Source of the DNA: an uncultured Clostridia bacterium
GTDB taxonomy: Bacteria; Bacillota; Clostridia; Oscillospirales; Acutalibacteraceae
Length of the DNA: 39,926 bases
Direction of reading: 5' to 3'
NCBI GenBank assembly: GCA_946184925.1
Contig: CAMHHL010000012.1
Span: forward strand, 1 to 39,926
Positions 6,819 to 15,124 of the stretch are shown here, piece after piece. Within the stretch, counting starts at the first letter, position 1; each line of letters opens with the position of its first letter. The notes under the pieces are model-generated. The model searched no databases and had not been told where the DNA came from. It worked only from the letters and a program-made list of their open reading frames with translations. The translations under genes and the position numbers were made by a program.

Positions 6819-8885
6819 TTACTCTTCTACATTCGCCTCGGCGATAACCTTCTGGGCAACGTTTGCCGGGCAATCCTCATAGCGGACGAACTCGAAGGTG
6901 TAGCTTCCTCTGCCCTGTGTACACTGGCGGATGAAGGTTGCGAAATCGTCCATCTCGGCTACGGGAACCTCGGCGTTGATGACCTGCATACCCTTTTCGC
7001 CGGCAGCTTCCATTCCCAAAACTCTGCCGCGGCGCTTGTTGACTTCGCCCATTACGTCGCCCATGTTGGCGTCCGGAACGGTTGCTTCAAGCGTGCCGAT
7101 GGGCTCGAGGAGTGTGGGCTGAGCGTTGGGCATACCGTTCTTGTACGCGATAGCGGCAGCCATCTTGAACGACATTTCCGAGCTGTCTACCGGGTGGTAG
7201 GAGCCGTCGTAGAGGTTAGCCTTGATTCCGACCATCGGATATCCGGCAAGGGGTCCCTTGAGGATTGCTTCACGCAGACCTTTCTCAACAGCCGGGAAGA
7301 AGCCCTTGGGAACCGCGCCGCCGACAACACTCTCGGTGAACTCGAGGGAGTCGCTGTCGCAGGGTGAGAACTCAATCCATACGTCACCGAACTGACCGTG
7401 ACCGCCGGACTGCTTCTTGTGGCGTCCCTGAACCTTGGTGGACTTGCGGATAGTCTCGCGATAGGCTACCTTCGGTGTCTGGAGAACGGCGTCAACGTTA
7501 TACTTCGACTTAATCTTTGAGACAAGAACGTCGAGATGCTGCTCGCCGAGACCGTAGACAACCATCTCGTGAGTTTCGTGATTGTGGAAATATTTGATTG
7601 AAGGATCTTCCTCCATAACCTTCTTGACCGCCTGAGCGACCTTGTCCTCGTCGCCCTTTGTCTTGGGCTTGATAGCCATTGCGTAGGAAGCAACCGGGTA
7701 TTCAACTCCGTCGAGAGTAACCTTGCGCAGCGGTGAGCAGAGTGTGTCGCCGGTCTTGACATCGTTGAGCTTGGGAATCGCGCCGATGTCGCCTGCGCCG
7801 ATGTACTGAGCGTCCTCCTGCTTCTTGCCGCGGACGGTGAGAACCTTTGTGATACGTACAGGCTCGCCCGTGCGCATATTGATGATGGGAGCGTCGCCGG
7901 AAATCTTGCCGGAAACAGCCTTTACATACGAAAGCTTGCCTACGAACGGGTCGCTGACGGTCTTGAATACGATGCCGGCAGCAGCGCCGTCCGCGTTGAC
8001 GGAAATCTCAACCGGGTCGCCGTTGGGATCAACGCCGACCTCGCTGCGGCTGTCAGCCTTGGGAGCCAGCCATACGAGCGAGTTGAGGAACATGTCGATA
8101 GCGTAGGTGTTGTGAGCGTCGCCGCAGAATACGGGGCAGATTGAGCCGTCCTTGACGCCCTGGGATACGCCTGTAACGATTTCCTCGGGAGTGAACTCCT
8201 CGCCCTCGAGGAACTTGTCGAGAAGCTCCTCGCTTGTCTCCGCGACAGCTTCCTTGATAGCCTCGCGCAGACCTTCGAGACGATCGCCGAGGTCAGGCAT
8301 ATCGGTGGGAGTGCAAACTCCGCCCTTGGTGTATTTATATGCACGATACTCGAAGAGATTTACATAAATTTCAGCCTTGCCGTTCTCGATAAACGGAACA
8401 ACAACAGGACAAACAGAGGGACCGAAGGTTGACTTCAAATCCTCAAAAACACGGTAGAAACGGGCGTTCTCGTCGCAAACGCCGTTTACGAAGAACACCT
8501 TGGCGATGCCCTGCTTTTCGGCAGCCTTGACAGCCTTCTCGGTGCCTACGCCTACGCCGTCCTTGCCTGAAACGACAACAAGCGCGGAATCAGCCGCACG
8601 CATACCCTCGGCTACGCCGCCCTCAAAATCGAAGAGACCGGGAGTGTCGATGAGGTTAATCTTTGTGTTCTTCCACTCGATGGGAGCGACAGCAGTCATG
8701 AGAGAAACGCCTCTCTTGATTTCCTCAGCGTCATAGTCAAGCACGGTGTTGCCGTCTGTTACCTTGCCGAGACGGTCGGACGCCTTGGCGAGATAGAGCA
8801 TAGACTCAGCGACAGAGGTTTTTCCGCAGCCCGCGTGTCCCGCGAGAGCAATGTTCAGAATGTTTTTTGCGTCATACTGTTTCAA
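6819..8885 (-). CDS. EF-G paralogue (EF-G-2-like translational GTPase)
   Basis: The protein has the full EF-G layout at 688 residues: G domain, domain II (about 300-385), then domains III-V ending in a normal EF-G C-terminus. The P-loop GHAGCGKTS (16-24) and DTPG (80-83) are intact. The G4 element, normally NKxD, reads N134-G-V-C137 with the aspartate displaced to 138, and the switch-I RGITI reads RGVSL. These make it a divergent paralogue, not the housekeeping FusA; a role in translation under special conditions is possible but unproven. I chose TTG at 8885: it gives MKQYDAKNILNIALAGH, which matches EF-G-2 starts, and AAAGGG lies nine bases ahead. The ATG at 8903 has no ribosome binding site. 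Confidence 0.85.
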   Translation of the reverse strand: MKQYDAKNILNIALAGHAGCGKTSVAESMLYLAKASDRLGKVTDGNTVLDYDAEEIKRGVSLMTAVAPIEWKNTKINLIDTPGLFDFEGGVAEGMRAADSALVVVSGKDGVGVGTEKAVKAAEKQGIAKVFFVNGVCDENARFYRVFEDLKSTFGPSVCPVVVPFIENGKAEIYVNLFEYRAYKYTKGGVCTPTDMPDLGDRLEGLREAIKEAVAETSEELLDKFLEGEEFTPEEIVTGVSQGVKDGSICPVFCGDAHNTYAIDMFLNSLVWLAPKADSRSEVGVDPNGDPVEISVNADGAAAGIVFKTVSDPFVGKLSYVKAVSGKISGDAPIINMRTGEPVRITKVLTVRGKKQEDAQYIGAGDIGAIPKLNDVKTGDTLCSPLRKVTLDGVEYPVASYAMAIKPKTKGDEDKVAQAVKKVMEEDPSIKYFHNHETHEMVVYGLGEQHLDVLVSKIKSKYNVDAVLQTPKVAYRETIRKSTKVQGRHKKQSGGHGQFGDVWIEFSPCDSDSLEFTESVVGGAVPKGFFPAVEKGLREAILKGPLAGYPMVGIKANLYDGSYHPVDSSEMSFKMAAAIAYKNGMPNAQPTLLEPIGTLEATVPDANMGDVMGEVNKRRGRVLGMEAAGEKGMQVINAEVPVAEMDDFATFIRQCTQGRGSYTFEFVRYEDCPANVAQKVIAEANVEE

Positions 8886-8951
8886 TATTGACAACCCTTT
8901 CATATAGGTATTTTGTGCAATTATCGCTTATTGCAAACAATCTACCTTAAA

Positions 8952-8980
8952 ATTATAACATTTTTGTAAAAGTTGCACAA
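8952..8980 (-). promoter_or_regulatory. sigma-A promoter of the EF-G-like gene
   Basis: TTGTGC (8975-8980), 17 bases, TATAAT (8952-8957) on the minus strand, about 66 bases before the proposed start. Confidence 0.75.
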
Positions 8981-9055
8981 TAGATTTTCACAATTTAACT
9001 GAACAAAAAAAGGCGCATAAAATTGTGCATTTTCAACAAGAAAGTGTTAGATGCG

Positions 9056-9083
9056 AAAAGAAAACCGCCCGAAGCTCGGGCGG
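9056..9083 (-). terminator. terminator of the DUF3298 gene
   Basis: An 8-bp GC-rich stem (9065-9072 with 9076-9083) and a three-base loop precede TTTTCTTTT on the minus strand. Confidence 0.9.
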
Positions 9084-9090
9084 CTTGTGA

Positions 9091-9795
9091 TTATCTTTTC
9101 AGAGTTACCGTCTGACCTGTTCCGCCTGAGAGAATTTCATAAGCGGAGAAGCAGACAACGACTGTTTTGTTGGTGATGTAGAACTTGTAATCCGATAACT
9201 TATACTTTTTGAGGATGTTCTTGATTTCGGTTTTCCGGGAAGCATTGAGCTTGTATTTCTTGGCGAGCGCGTTCACGATTCTTGCGGTAATCTTCGTCCT
9301 TGTGCCGCTGAGAACGTTTGAAAGCTTGAGAGCCTTGCCGGTCTTTTTGCTGAAGGTTATGCCGCTGTCGGAGTGATTGGAAACACCGCCGGCGTACCAG
9401 CTGTCGGTCATGGCAATGCTGAAATACTTGCCCTTGTTGCAGGTAATTTTGCTGTCAATAGTCGCATAGTAGGAATCGCAGTCGTCTCTGCCGTTCTTGA
9501 CATCGTTCTCAACGCAGTACTTGAACTGGGCGAACACGCTCTTTACGTAGTTTGTGTAGCCTGCCTTGAGCTTGTTGTTGATTTTCTTGATGACGTCCGT
9601 ATTGCCGTCTACCTTGACGAGCTGATAATGAAAATCCGCGCCGGTCTCGGTGCCGTTAACAACAATCGGCTTCTGCTTGGTGACAATCTTGTAGGTGTAC
9701 TTCTTGTACGCGGCGTTCGCCGAAAGCGACCCGACGCCGACAACCAGCGACGTCAGCATTGCAACTGCCAGCACCAGTGATAAGAATTTTTTCAT
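9091..9795 (-). CDS. secreted DUF3298-type protein
   Basis: The 234-residue protein starts with a signal peptide (residues 1-28, MKKFLSLVLAVAMLTSLVVG then SANA). The mature part resembles DUF4163/DUF3298 extracellular domains: DSWYAGGVSNHSDSGITF followed by KTGKALKLSNVLSG matches the usual GG-x-n-D-x3-GK-x-L pattern. Such domains occur in RsiV-like anti-sigma factors and in PdaC-type wall enzymes, probably as binding modules. There is no catalytic domain or membrane anchor here. The gene is monocistronic with a strong terminator; GAAGAGG stands close to the ATG. Its role at the cell surface is unknown. Confidence 0.8.
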   Translation of the reverse strand: MKKFLSLVLAVAMLTSLVVGVGSLSANAAYKKYTYKIVTKQKPIVVNGTETGADFHYQLVKVDGNTDVIKKINNKLKAGYTNYVKSVFAQFKYCVENDVKNGRDDCDSYYATIDSKITCNKGKYFSIAMTDSWYAGGVSNHSDSGITFSKKTGKALKLSNVLSGTRTKITARIVNALAKKYKLNASRKTEIKNILKKYKLSDYKFYITNKTVVVCFSAYEILSGGTGQTVTLKR

Positions 9796-9834
9796 GATCC
9801 TCTTCCCTTCTGTTGAATGTTTTTATAATCACGA

Positions 9835-9850
9835 GGCGGAGCTCTCCGCC
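9835..9850. promoter_or_regulatory. near-perfect palindrome in the DUF3298 leader
   Basis: GGCGGAG-CT-CTCCGCC stands 40 bases before the DUF3298 start codon. It could be an operator or an mRNA hairpin. No T-run follows it. Confidence 0.45.
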
Positions 9851-9940
9851 GAAAACCCGTTTTATTATTATGTTAAATTTATCATATTCATAATCAATAT
9901 GCAAGAATTATTGCAAAACTGTGATTTTTTTCTTTCAAAG

Positions 9941-9966
9941 AAAAAACCGCCGCGAAAGCGACGGTT
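9941..9966 (-). terminator. terminator of the plsC-dagK-ppaC operon
   Basis: AACCG/CGGTT plus an inner CGC-GAAA-GCG hairpin is followed by six or more T on the minus strand, four bases after the ppaC stop. Confidence 0.85.
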
Positions 9967-9970
9967 GCGG

Positions 9971-11611
9971 TTACATATTTTCAATAGCCTCGATGAGCGG
10001 TCCGAGAACCTGCTTTTTGCGGCTGACAACACCGGGGAGCGTCACGCTCTCCGCTTCGGGCTCAACGTCAAACGCGGTACGGACGACGTTGCGCGCGCCC
10101 TGACCTACAAAAAGCAGCTCCGAGGATTCGTCGATGATGTTCGTGAGCATCATGAACAGCATGTCGCTGCCGGAGTTCGGAAGCAGTCCTTCCATATAAG
10201 GCAGCATCTTATCCTTGACCTTCCTGAGCTCATGGCGGCTGACGCTTGTGACCTGGGAAACAGTGATTGAGACCATGTCCGCCTTGAACGGCTTGCAGTC
10301 GATGTGGAAAATTTCATCGGCGCTGCGGCGTCCGAGCTTTGAGCCGGCGTTGAACATAGCCATCGCGTGCTCCTCGATATCGAGCCCGGCAATTTCGGCG
10401 AGGTTCTTCGCTACCATCTCGTCAACCGGGGTGCAGGTTGGTGAGCGGAACATCAGCGTGTCCGAAATAATCGCCGAGCAGAGCAGCCCCGCGATTGTCG
10501 GCTCGGGCTTGAGAGAGTTCTCGCTGTACATCATCGCGATTATCGTCGCGGTGCAGCCGAGCGGCTGATTGCGGAAATAGATGGGGTTCATCGTCTCGAC
10601 GGAGTCTATTCTGTGGTGGTCGATTATCTCGACGACCTCGGCTGAGCGGATTCCGTCAACCGCCTGTCCCCTCTCGTTGTGGTCAACAAGGATTACGCGG
10701 GTGCGGTCGATGTCGAGCAAATTACGCTGCGAAATCAAGCCGACATAGCGGTCGTCGGCGTCCATAACCGGGAAGTAACGGATTCGCTTTTTGGAAACGG
10801 TTGACTTGACGTCGCTGACGAGATCCTCGAGGTTGAAGGTGATAATTCCGTCGCGCTTCATAATATAGCCGACAGGAACTGCCTGATTAATCAGCTTGGC
10901 GCAGGTGTAGGTGTCAAGCGGAGAAACGATAACAGTGCAGCCGGCGTCCTGAGCAATCTTCGCGATTGTCTTGGAAACCTTGGCGCCGAGGCAGATTATG
11001 ATACAGCCTGCCTTCATCTCGATGGCGCAGAGCTGGGATTCGTAGCGGTTGCCGAGGATCACCATGTCGTTTTCGGCGATGTATTCCTCCATTATGTCGG
11101 GGTTCGCCGCAGCAACGACAACCTTTCCCTTTGAGAAATGGTCGTCAGGATTTCCGACGACAACCTCGCCCTGAAGTGTGTCGGCAATTCCGCTGTAGGT
11201 CGCCTTTGCTTTGGACAGCACGGCAGGATCCTGATCCTCCATATAAAACCGCGCCTGATCGCCGAGGGTGAGAATCCCCTTGATTTTTCCGCGCTTGGTG
11301 AGAATCGGCACTGTCTGAATATTATGGTCGCGCATATGCTCCCACGCGCGTTTGAGCGACATCTGGGGAGTTACGCCCTCGATATCGCGGTACTGGACGT
11401 CGGAAATTCTCGGCTCAAGCGAGGTTATGAGCTTCGGTGCTTCAACGCCGAAGTGCTCGAGAATATACTTGGTTTCGCCGTTGAGCTCACCTGCGCGGCA
11501 GGGAATGAACTCCTCACCGGTGATTCTGCTCTTCAAATCGGCATAGCAGATCGCGGAACAGATTGAATCGGAATCGGGGTTTTTGTGTCCTATAACAATA
11601 GTTGATTTCAT
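9971..11611 (-). CDS. ppaC: family II inorganic pyrophosphatase with CBS and DRTGG domains
   Basis: The 545-residue enzyme is a DHH-family manganese pyrophosphatase. The catalytic half is split by a regulatory insert. GHKNPDSDS (8-16) gives the first metal ligands. CBS 1 (about 70-125), a DRTGG domain (about 130-245) and CBS 2 (about 250-300) follow. Then VDHNERGQ (309-316) and the signature IIDHHR (330-335) continue the catalytic domain. This is the layout of the clostridial CBS-pyrophosphatases, which are inhibited by AMP/ADP and activated by ATP or diadenosine polyphosphates. It hydrolyses PPi from biosynthesis in the cytosol. The ATG at 11611 (MKSTIVIGHK) has GAGG eight bases upstream and matches family starts. 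It lies 31 bases behind the lipid kinase gene and probably shares its transcript. Confidence 0.93.
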   Translation of the reverse strand: MKSTIVIGHKNPDSDSICSAICYADLKSRITGEEFIPCRAGELNGETKYILEHFGVEAPKLITSLEPRISDVQYRDIEGVTPQMSLKRAWEHMRDHNIQTVPILTKRGKIKGILTLGDQARFYMEDQDPAVLSKAKATYSGIADTLQGEVVVGNPDDHFSKGKVVVAAANPDIMEEYIAENDMVILGNRYESQLCAIEMKAGCIIICLGAKVSKTIAKIAQDAGCTVIVSPLDTYTCAKLINQAVPVGYIMKRDGIITFNLEDLVSDVKSTVSKKRIRYFPVMDADDRYVGLISQRNLLDIDRTRVILVDHNERGQAVDGIRSAEVVEIIDHHRIDSVETMNPIYFRNQPLGCTATIIAMMYSENSLKPEPTIAGLLCSAIISDTLMFRSPTCTPVDEMVAKNLAEIAGLDIEEHAMAMFNAGSKLGRRSADEIFHIDCKPFKADMVSITVSQVTSVSRHELRKVKDKMLPYMEGLLPNSGSDMLFMMLTNIIDESSELLFVGQGARNVVRTAFDVEPEAESVTLPGVVSRKKQVLGPLIEAIENM

Positions 11612-11642
11612 GTCAGCCTCGTTCTTTTCTGTCGTTATTATT

Positions 11643-12491
11643 TCAGCAGACGACCTCATAGCTGCTCACGCCGAGCACGGTCTCACCGTCAATCTGGAGC
11701 GCCGTCGGACGGTCAAACTCGACCTTGACCTTTTTGCCCTTAAATATATGAACAATGGGCTTGTCAACATGCTTGCCCTCGAAAATCGTCGGGAAAGCAA
11801 TCAGCGTTCTGAGCTTTCCGACGCCGTTCATAACCATGACGGAAACCTTTTTATCGTCGGAGAGTCTTTGCTGGTCGGGAGTCGGAATCATTCCGCCGCC
11901 GTACATTCTGCCGTTCATCGTAGGAGCCAGCCAGACCTTTTTGAACTTGTATTCCTTGCCGTCAACGGTGACGACGGCGTTGGTGGGCTTATAGTGGAAG
12001 AGCAAGCCCTTTATCGCGATTGAGGTGTAGTTAACGGGCTTGTCGCTTTTCTCGCGGAGCTTGTCGCCGACCTCGCAGCAATAACCGTCGATTCCGTAGC
12101 CGATGCCGTTGACAAAGCGGCAGCTCTTGCCGTTGACGGTGACGGTAGGGAGATTCTTTATGTAATCGTTGATTACGACGGGCTTTTTCTCATCCTTGCC
12201 GAAAACATCGGTGTAAAAATCGTTTCCGGTGCCGGCAGGATAATAATAAATATCCCTGTCGAATTTCAAATCATATACGTCGTTCGCGAACCTCATCAGA
12301 GTTCCGTCACCGCCGCAGAGCACAACGTCGTCGCCTTTTTCAAGCGAGGAAAAAATCCCTGAGTAGTCGGGATTTTCGATAACGTCGTGATACTCGGCGG
12401 TTTTGCCCGGGAAGAATTTCTCAACTTCCCCGACGACGGCTTTGCCGTTGCCGCTCGACGCCTTTGAATTATAAAAAACACATACCTTCAT
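11643..12491 (-). CDS. diacylglycerol kinase family lipid kinase
   Basis: The 282-residue protein has the DAGK/YegS-like catalytic fold: VFYNSKASSGNG near the N-terminus, the nucleotide-binding motif CGGDGTLMRF (about 79-88) and YPAGTGNDF (about 104-112), and a C-terminal beta domain ending IDGETV. It should phosphorylate diacylglycerol or a related lipid. Its ATG overlaps the plsC stop by one base (TAATG), so translation is coupled. The pairing with an acyltransferase suggests recycling of diacylglycerol into phosphatidic acid; the exact substrate cannot be read from sequence. Confidence 0.88.
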   Translation of the reverse strand: MKVCVFYNSKASSGNGKAVVGEVEKFFPGKTAEYHDVIENPDYSGIFSSLEKGDDVVLCGGDGTLMRFANDVYDLKFDRDIYYYPAGTGNDFYTDVFGKDEKKPVVINDYIKNLPTVTVNGKSCRFVNGIGYGIDGYCCEVGDKLREKSDKPVNYTSIAIKGLLFHYKPTNAVVTVDGKEYKFKKVWLAPTMNGRMYGGGMIPTPDQQRLSDDKKVSVMVMNGVGKLRTLIAFPTIFEGKHVDKPIVHIFKGKKVKVEFDRPTALQIDGETVLGVSSYEVVC

Positions 12492-13228
12492 TACTTCTCC
12501 TCCAATTTCCGGAGCATGAGCTTTGCCGAGTAGCTGCCCAGCTCCGCGGTTTTCATTGATTTGACTTTTTCGGCGCTCAATGTGTCGAGCACATCTAAAT
12601 ATACAACCGAACGGCGGAGAGGATAATTCTTGTGAATATTCTCGGTTCCGCGGACGGTCATGATTACAACAGGAACATTCGCCTTGATTGCCGCCTTGAA
12701 AACGGCGTTGTGGAACGGAAGCAGACCTTCACCGTAGTTCCGGGTTCCCTCGGGATAAACAGCGACGGAAACCTCGTCGTTCTTCATCAGCTTTGCCGCC
12801 TGAATGACGGTTTTGAGAGCCTCGCGAGGGTTTTCGCGGTCAATCGGCATAAAGCAGCAGCTGCGGATTATGCGCCCGTAAATCGGAACCTTGAAGTTCT
12901 CTGGCTTTGAGATGAACGCAAGGTGATACTTGCGGAAAACAAGCCACGTGAGAATAGGGTCGAACTTTGAGCGGTGATTGCAGACGAGCAGGAACCTGCC
13001 CTCGGGGAGCTTTTCCATTCCGGTTACTTTGAGCTTTATCCTTATGAGCACCGCGGCAATCGCGGTTGAATAAGAGAGAATAAAGCGGAAGAACGGAACC
13101 TCCTTGTCGTAGGTCTTGTTTCTGTCCGCAAAAAGGCTGCATATCGCGATGAAAATGAAAAGCGCGGCGAGCACTCCGACGATTCCAAGCACGATACACA
13201 GGATTATCAGCAAAATATTAATCAGCAT
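12491..13228 (-). CDS. plsC: 1-acyl-sn-glycerol-3-phosphate acyltransferase
   Basis: This 245-residue protein has an N-terminal membrane helix (about 3-32) and the acyltransferase motifs NHRSKFD (84-90, H-x4-D), YPEGTRN (about 155-161) and FKAAIKANVPVV. It makes phosphatidic acid at the cytoplasmic face of the membrane. I chose ATG at 13228, with GAAGGG seven bases upstream, over the in-frame TTG at 13243. It is first in the plsC-lipid kinase-ppaC operon, under a consensus promoter. Pyrophosphatase in the same transcript would pull CTP-dependent phospholipid synthesis forward, a sensible but inferred link. Confidence 0.92.
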   Translation of the reverse strand: MLINILLIILCIVLGIVGVLAALFIFIAICSLFADRNKTYDKEVPFFRFILSYSTAIAAVLIRIKLKVTGMEKLPEGRFLLVCNHRSKFDPILTWLVFRKYHLAFISKPENFKVPIYGRIIRSCCFMPIDRENPREALKTVIQAAKLMKNDEVSVAVYPEGTRNYGEGLLPFHNAVFKAAIKANVPVVIMTVRGTENIHKNYPLRRSVVYLDVLDTLSAEKVKSMKTAELGSYSAKLMLRKLEEK

Positions 13229-13259
13229 TTCTGCACCCTTCAATTAATAGTATACTACA

Positions 13260-13288
13260 ATTATAGACAAAATTCGACACAAGGTCAA
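13260..13288 (-). promoter_or_regulatory. sigma-A promoter of the plsC operon
   Basis: TTGACC (13283-13288), 17 bases, TATAAT (13260-13265) on the minus strand, 32 bases before the ATG at 13228. Confidence 0.9.
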
Positions 13289-13356
13289 TACACCGCGCGA
13301 AAAATTACAAGAAAGGCGCGCTTTGCGCGCATTTCGCTACTTATTTCCGTTGTAAA

Positions 13357-13389
13357 GTAAAAAGAAACAGCCGGCAAAAACCGGCTGTT
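13357..13389 (-). terminator. terminator of the asparagine-synthetase-like gene
   Basis: A 9-bp stem AACAGCCGG/CCGGCTGTT (13366-13374, 13381-13389) precedes a T-rich minus-strand tract. A second small GC hairpin (GCGCG-CTTT-GCGCGC region, about 13316-13330) lies beyond it. Confidence 0.85.
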
Positions 13390-13425
13390 AAGCATAGACG
13401 TTATTTTTGATTATACGCACACGCG

Positions 13426-14964
13426 TTAAAATTTCATATCATACCAGAGAAGGAAAACATAAATCGCGTAGATTCTGTTCCACTGGAAATCCTCGCCGCC
13501 GATGTAGCCGTCCCAGAGCTTTTTGAGCTCAGTCTGATTGAACAGCTTTCTTGAAGCCTCGCCGAAGAGCTCCGCTTCTATCTGAGCTGCGAAGGGTTCT
13601 TCCTTGAGCCATTTGCGCACGGGAACCGGGAATCCGACCTTCTTGCGGAAGGCGACCTCGTCGGGGAGCTTGCTGCTCGCCGCAAGGCGGAAGGCGTACT
13701 TGTTCTGACCGTTCATGAACTTGTACTCCGCAGGAATTTTGCTCGCGAGCTTGAAGAGGCGGTAATCGCTGAACGGAGTATGAAGCTCGATTCCGCAGGC
13801 GGTGCTGGTGCGGTCGGTGTTGAGATAAATATCGCCCTCGAGCCAGTAGGCAACGTCGATTGTCAGCTTTTTGCCGAGCTCGTCCTGACTTTGAACCTCA
13901 GCCCAGAGCTTTTCAACCGGCTCCTCAACCCTGAGAGCGTCGTCGCTGTCGAGCATGAGCGACTTCACGAGCTCCTCGGACATGATGTGAGAGCAGGTGA
14001 GATATGTCCACGACGGGTCGAGCTCGCGCTTGTGGGCGTTGTAGCCGCCGAAGAACTCGTCGATTCCCTCGCCGGAATACACAACGTCGGCGTGCTCCTT
14101 GACAGCCGCGCAGCCGAGCGAGAACGCAACCGCAGACGCGTCGCCGAGGGGTTGTCCCATCTTATCTATAACCTCGGGGATACGCTCAAAATACTCCTCG
14201 GGGCTAATCATCTTGACGCGGAAGCCCTTGCCGAGAATCTCGGCTGTATGGCGCGCAAGCTCTGACTCATCAAAGCCGCTGACGCCGTAGCCTACGGTGT
14301 TGGCGTACTGCGCGTCGCCCGACGCAAGCAGGAAGGACGAATCAACGCCGCCGGAGAGGAAGGATTCCTTGTAGGGGAACTCGCTGTCGCCGCGCTCCTC
14401 GGAGAAGATTTCATCGACTGTCGCTTCAATCTCCTTCGCCCATTCTTCAACCGACTTTGAATTGTCGGGAGTGAACAGGGGCGCGAAATAGCGGTGAACG
14501 CTGACGTTCTTGCCGTCCCACTCGAGATAATGACCGGGCTTGAGCTTGTATACGCCCTCATAGAAGGTTTCCTCACCTATGGGATAGCCGTAGAACAGAT
14601 AGTACCCGAGCATACGCTTGTTTAGGCGCTTTTCAAAGCCCGGAGCCGCGGCGATTTCGTTGATGTCGCCGGAGCAGATGAGTTCATTGCCGATGACGGA
14701 ATAGAACATCTGCTTCTGACCGACCTGATCCCTGATGCAGAAAAGCCTGCCGAGACTCTCGTCCCAAAGCGCGATCGCGAACATTCCGTAGATATGCTCG
14801 GTGAGCTCAAGCTGCCACTTCTCATATGCTTTTATAAGAATCTTCTCCTCGCGCTCGGCGCGGCTGAGATTTTGCTCAATCCCGAGCTCGGAGCAGAGCT
14901 TTTTCCAGTTGCGGATATAGCCGCTGAAATAACGAATCTGTATCTTTTCCGATGTATTTCCCAT
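13426..14964 (-). CDS. asparagine-synthetase-like protein lacking the glutaminase cysteine
   Basis: The 512-residue protein has the AsnB synthetase domain with PP-loop SGGVDSS (204-210), the DEFFGGY motif of asparagine synthetases, and a complete C-terminus. The N-terminal amidotransferase domain is cut short: the protein begins MGNTSEKIQIRYFSGYI, which corresponds to the middle of the domain, and keeps MFAIALWDESLGRLFCIRDQVGQKQ. Normal AsnB starts Met-Cys-Gly, with Cys1 as the glutaminase nucleophile; no such residue exists here or in the 52 upstream in-frame codons. The start at 14964 is fixed by GGAGG seven bases upstream and a consensus promoter. It could use free ammonia, or be an amide-forming enzyme of another kind. 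AsnA-type use of ammonia is inference. Confidence 0.85.
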   Translation of the reverse strand: MGNTSEKIQIRYFSGYIRNWKKLCSELGIEQNLSRAEREEKILIKAYEKWQLELTEHIYGMFAIALWDESLGRLFCIRDQVGQKQMFYSVIGNELICSGDINEIAAAPGFEKRLNKRMLGYYLFYGYPIGEETFYEGVYKLKPGHYLEWDGKNVSVHRYFAPLFTPDNSKSVEEWAKEIEATVDEIFSEERGDSEFPYKESFLSGGVDSSFLLASGDAQYANTVGYGVSGFDESELARHTAEILGKGFRVKMISPEEYFERIPEVIDKMGQPLGDASAVAFSLGCAAVKEHADVVYSGEGIDEFFGGYNAHKRELDPSWTYLTCSHIMSEELVKSLMLDSDDALRVEEPVEKLWAEVQSQDELGKKLTIDVAYWLEGDIYLNTDRTSTACGIELHTPFSDYRLFKLASKIPAEYKFMNGQNKYAFRLAASSKLPDEVAFRKKVGFPVPVRKWLKEEPFAAQIEAELFGEASRKLFNQTELKKLWDGYIGGEDFQWNRIYAIYVFLLWYDMKF

Positions 14965-14992
14965 AGTATACCTCCGTGTCGAATTTTGTAAA

Positions 14993-15021
14993 ATTATACC
15001 ATTTTGAAAACTCATAGTCAA
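14993..15021 (-). promoter_or_regulatory. sigma-A promoter of the asparagine-synthetase-like gene
   Basis: TTGACT (15016-15021), 17 bases, TATAAT (14993-14998) on the minus strand. Its position shows that the coding start must be the ATG at 14964, because the longer ORF would contain the promoter. Confidence 0.9.
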
Positions 15022-15077
15022 TATTTTTTCTGTCCGGCAAGGTTTAGTCTGAACCAACGGCGAATCGTTATGCGCGC

Positions 15078-15108
15078 AAAAACGGACAGAACAATCAAGT
15101 CCTGTCCG
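15078..15108 (-). terminator. terminator of the sufCB operon
   Basis: CGGACAG/CTGTCCG (15083-15089, 15102-15108) pair around a 12-base loop, followed by five T on the minus strand, 16 bases after the sufB-like stop. Confidence 0.75.
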
Positions 15109-15124
15109 CATATAAAGCATTTGG

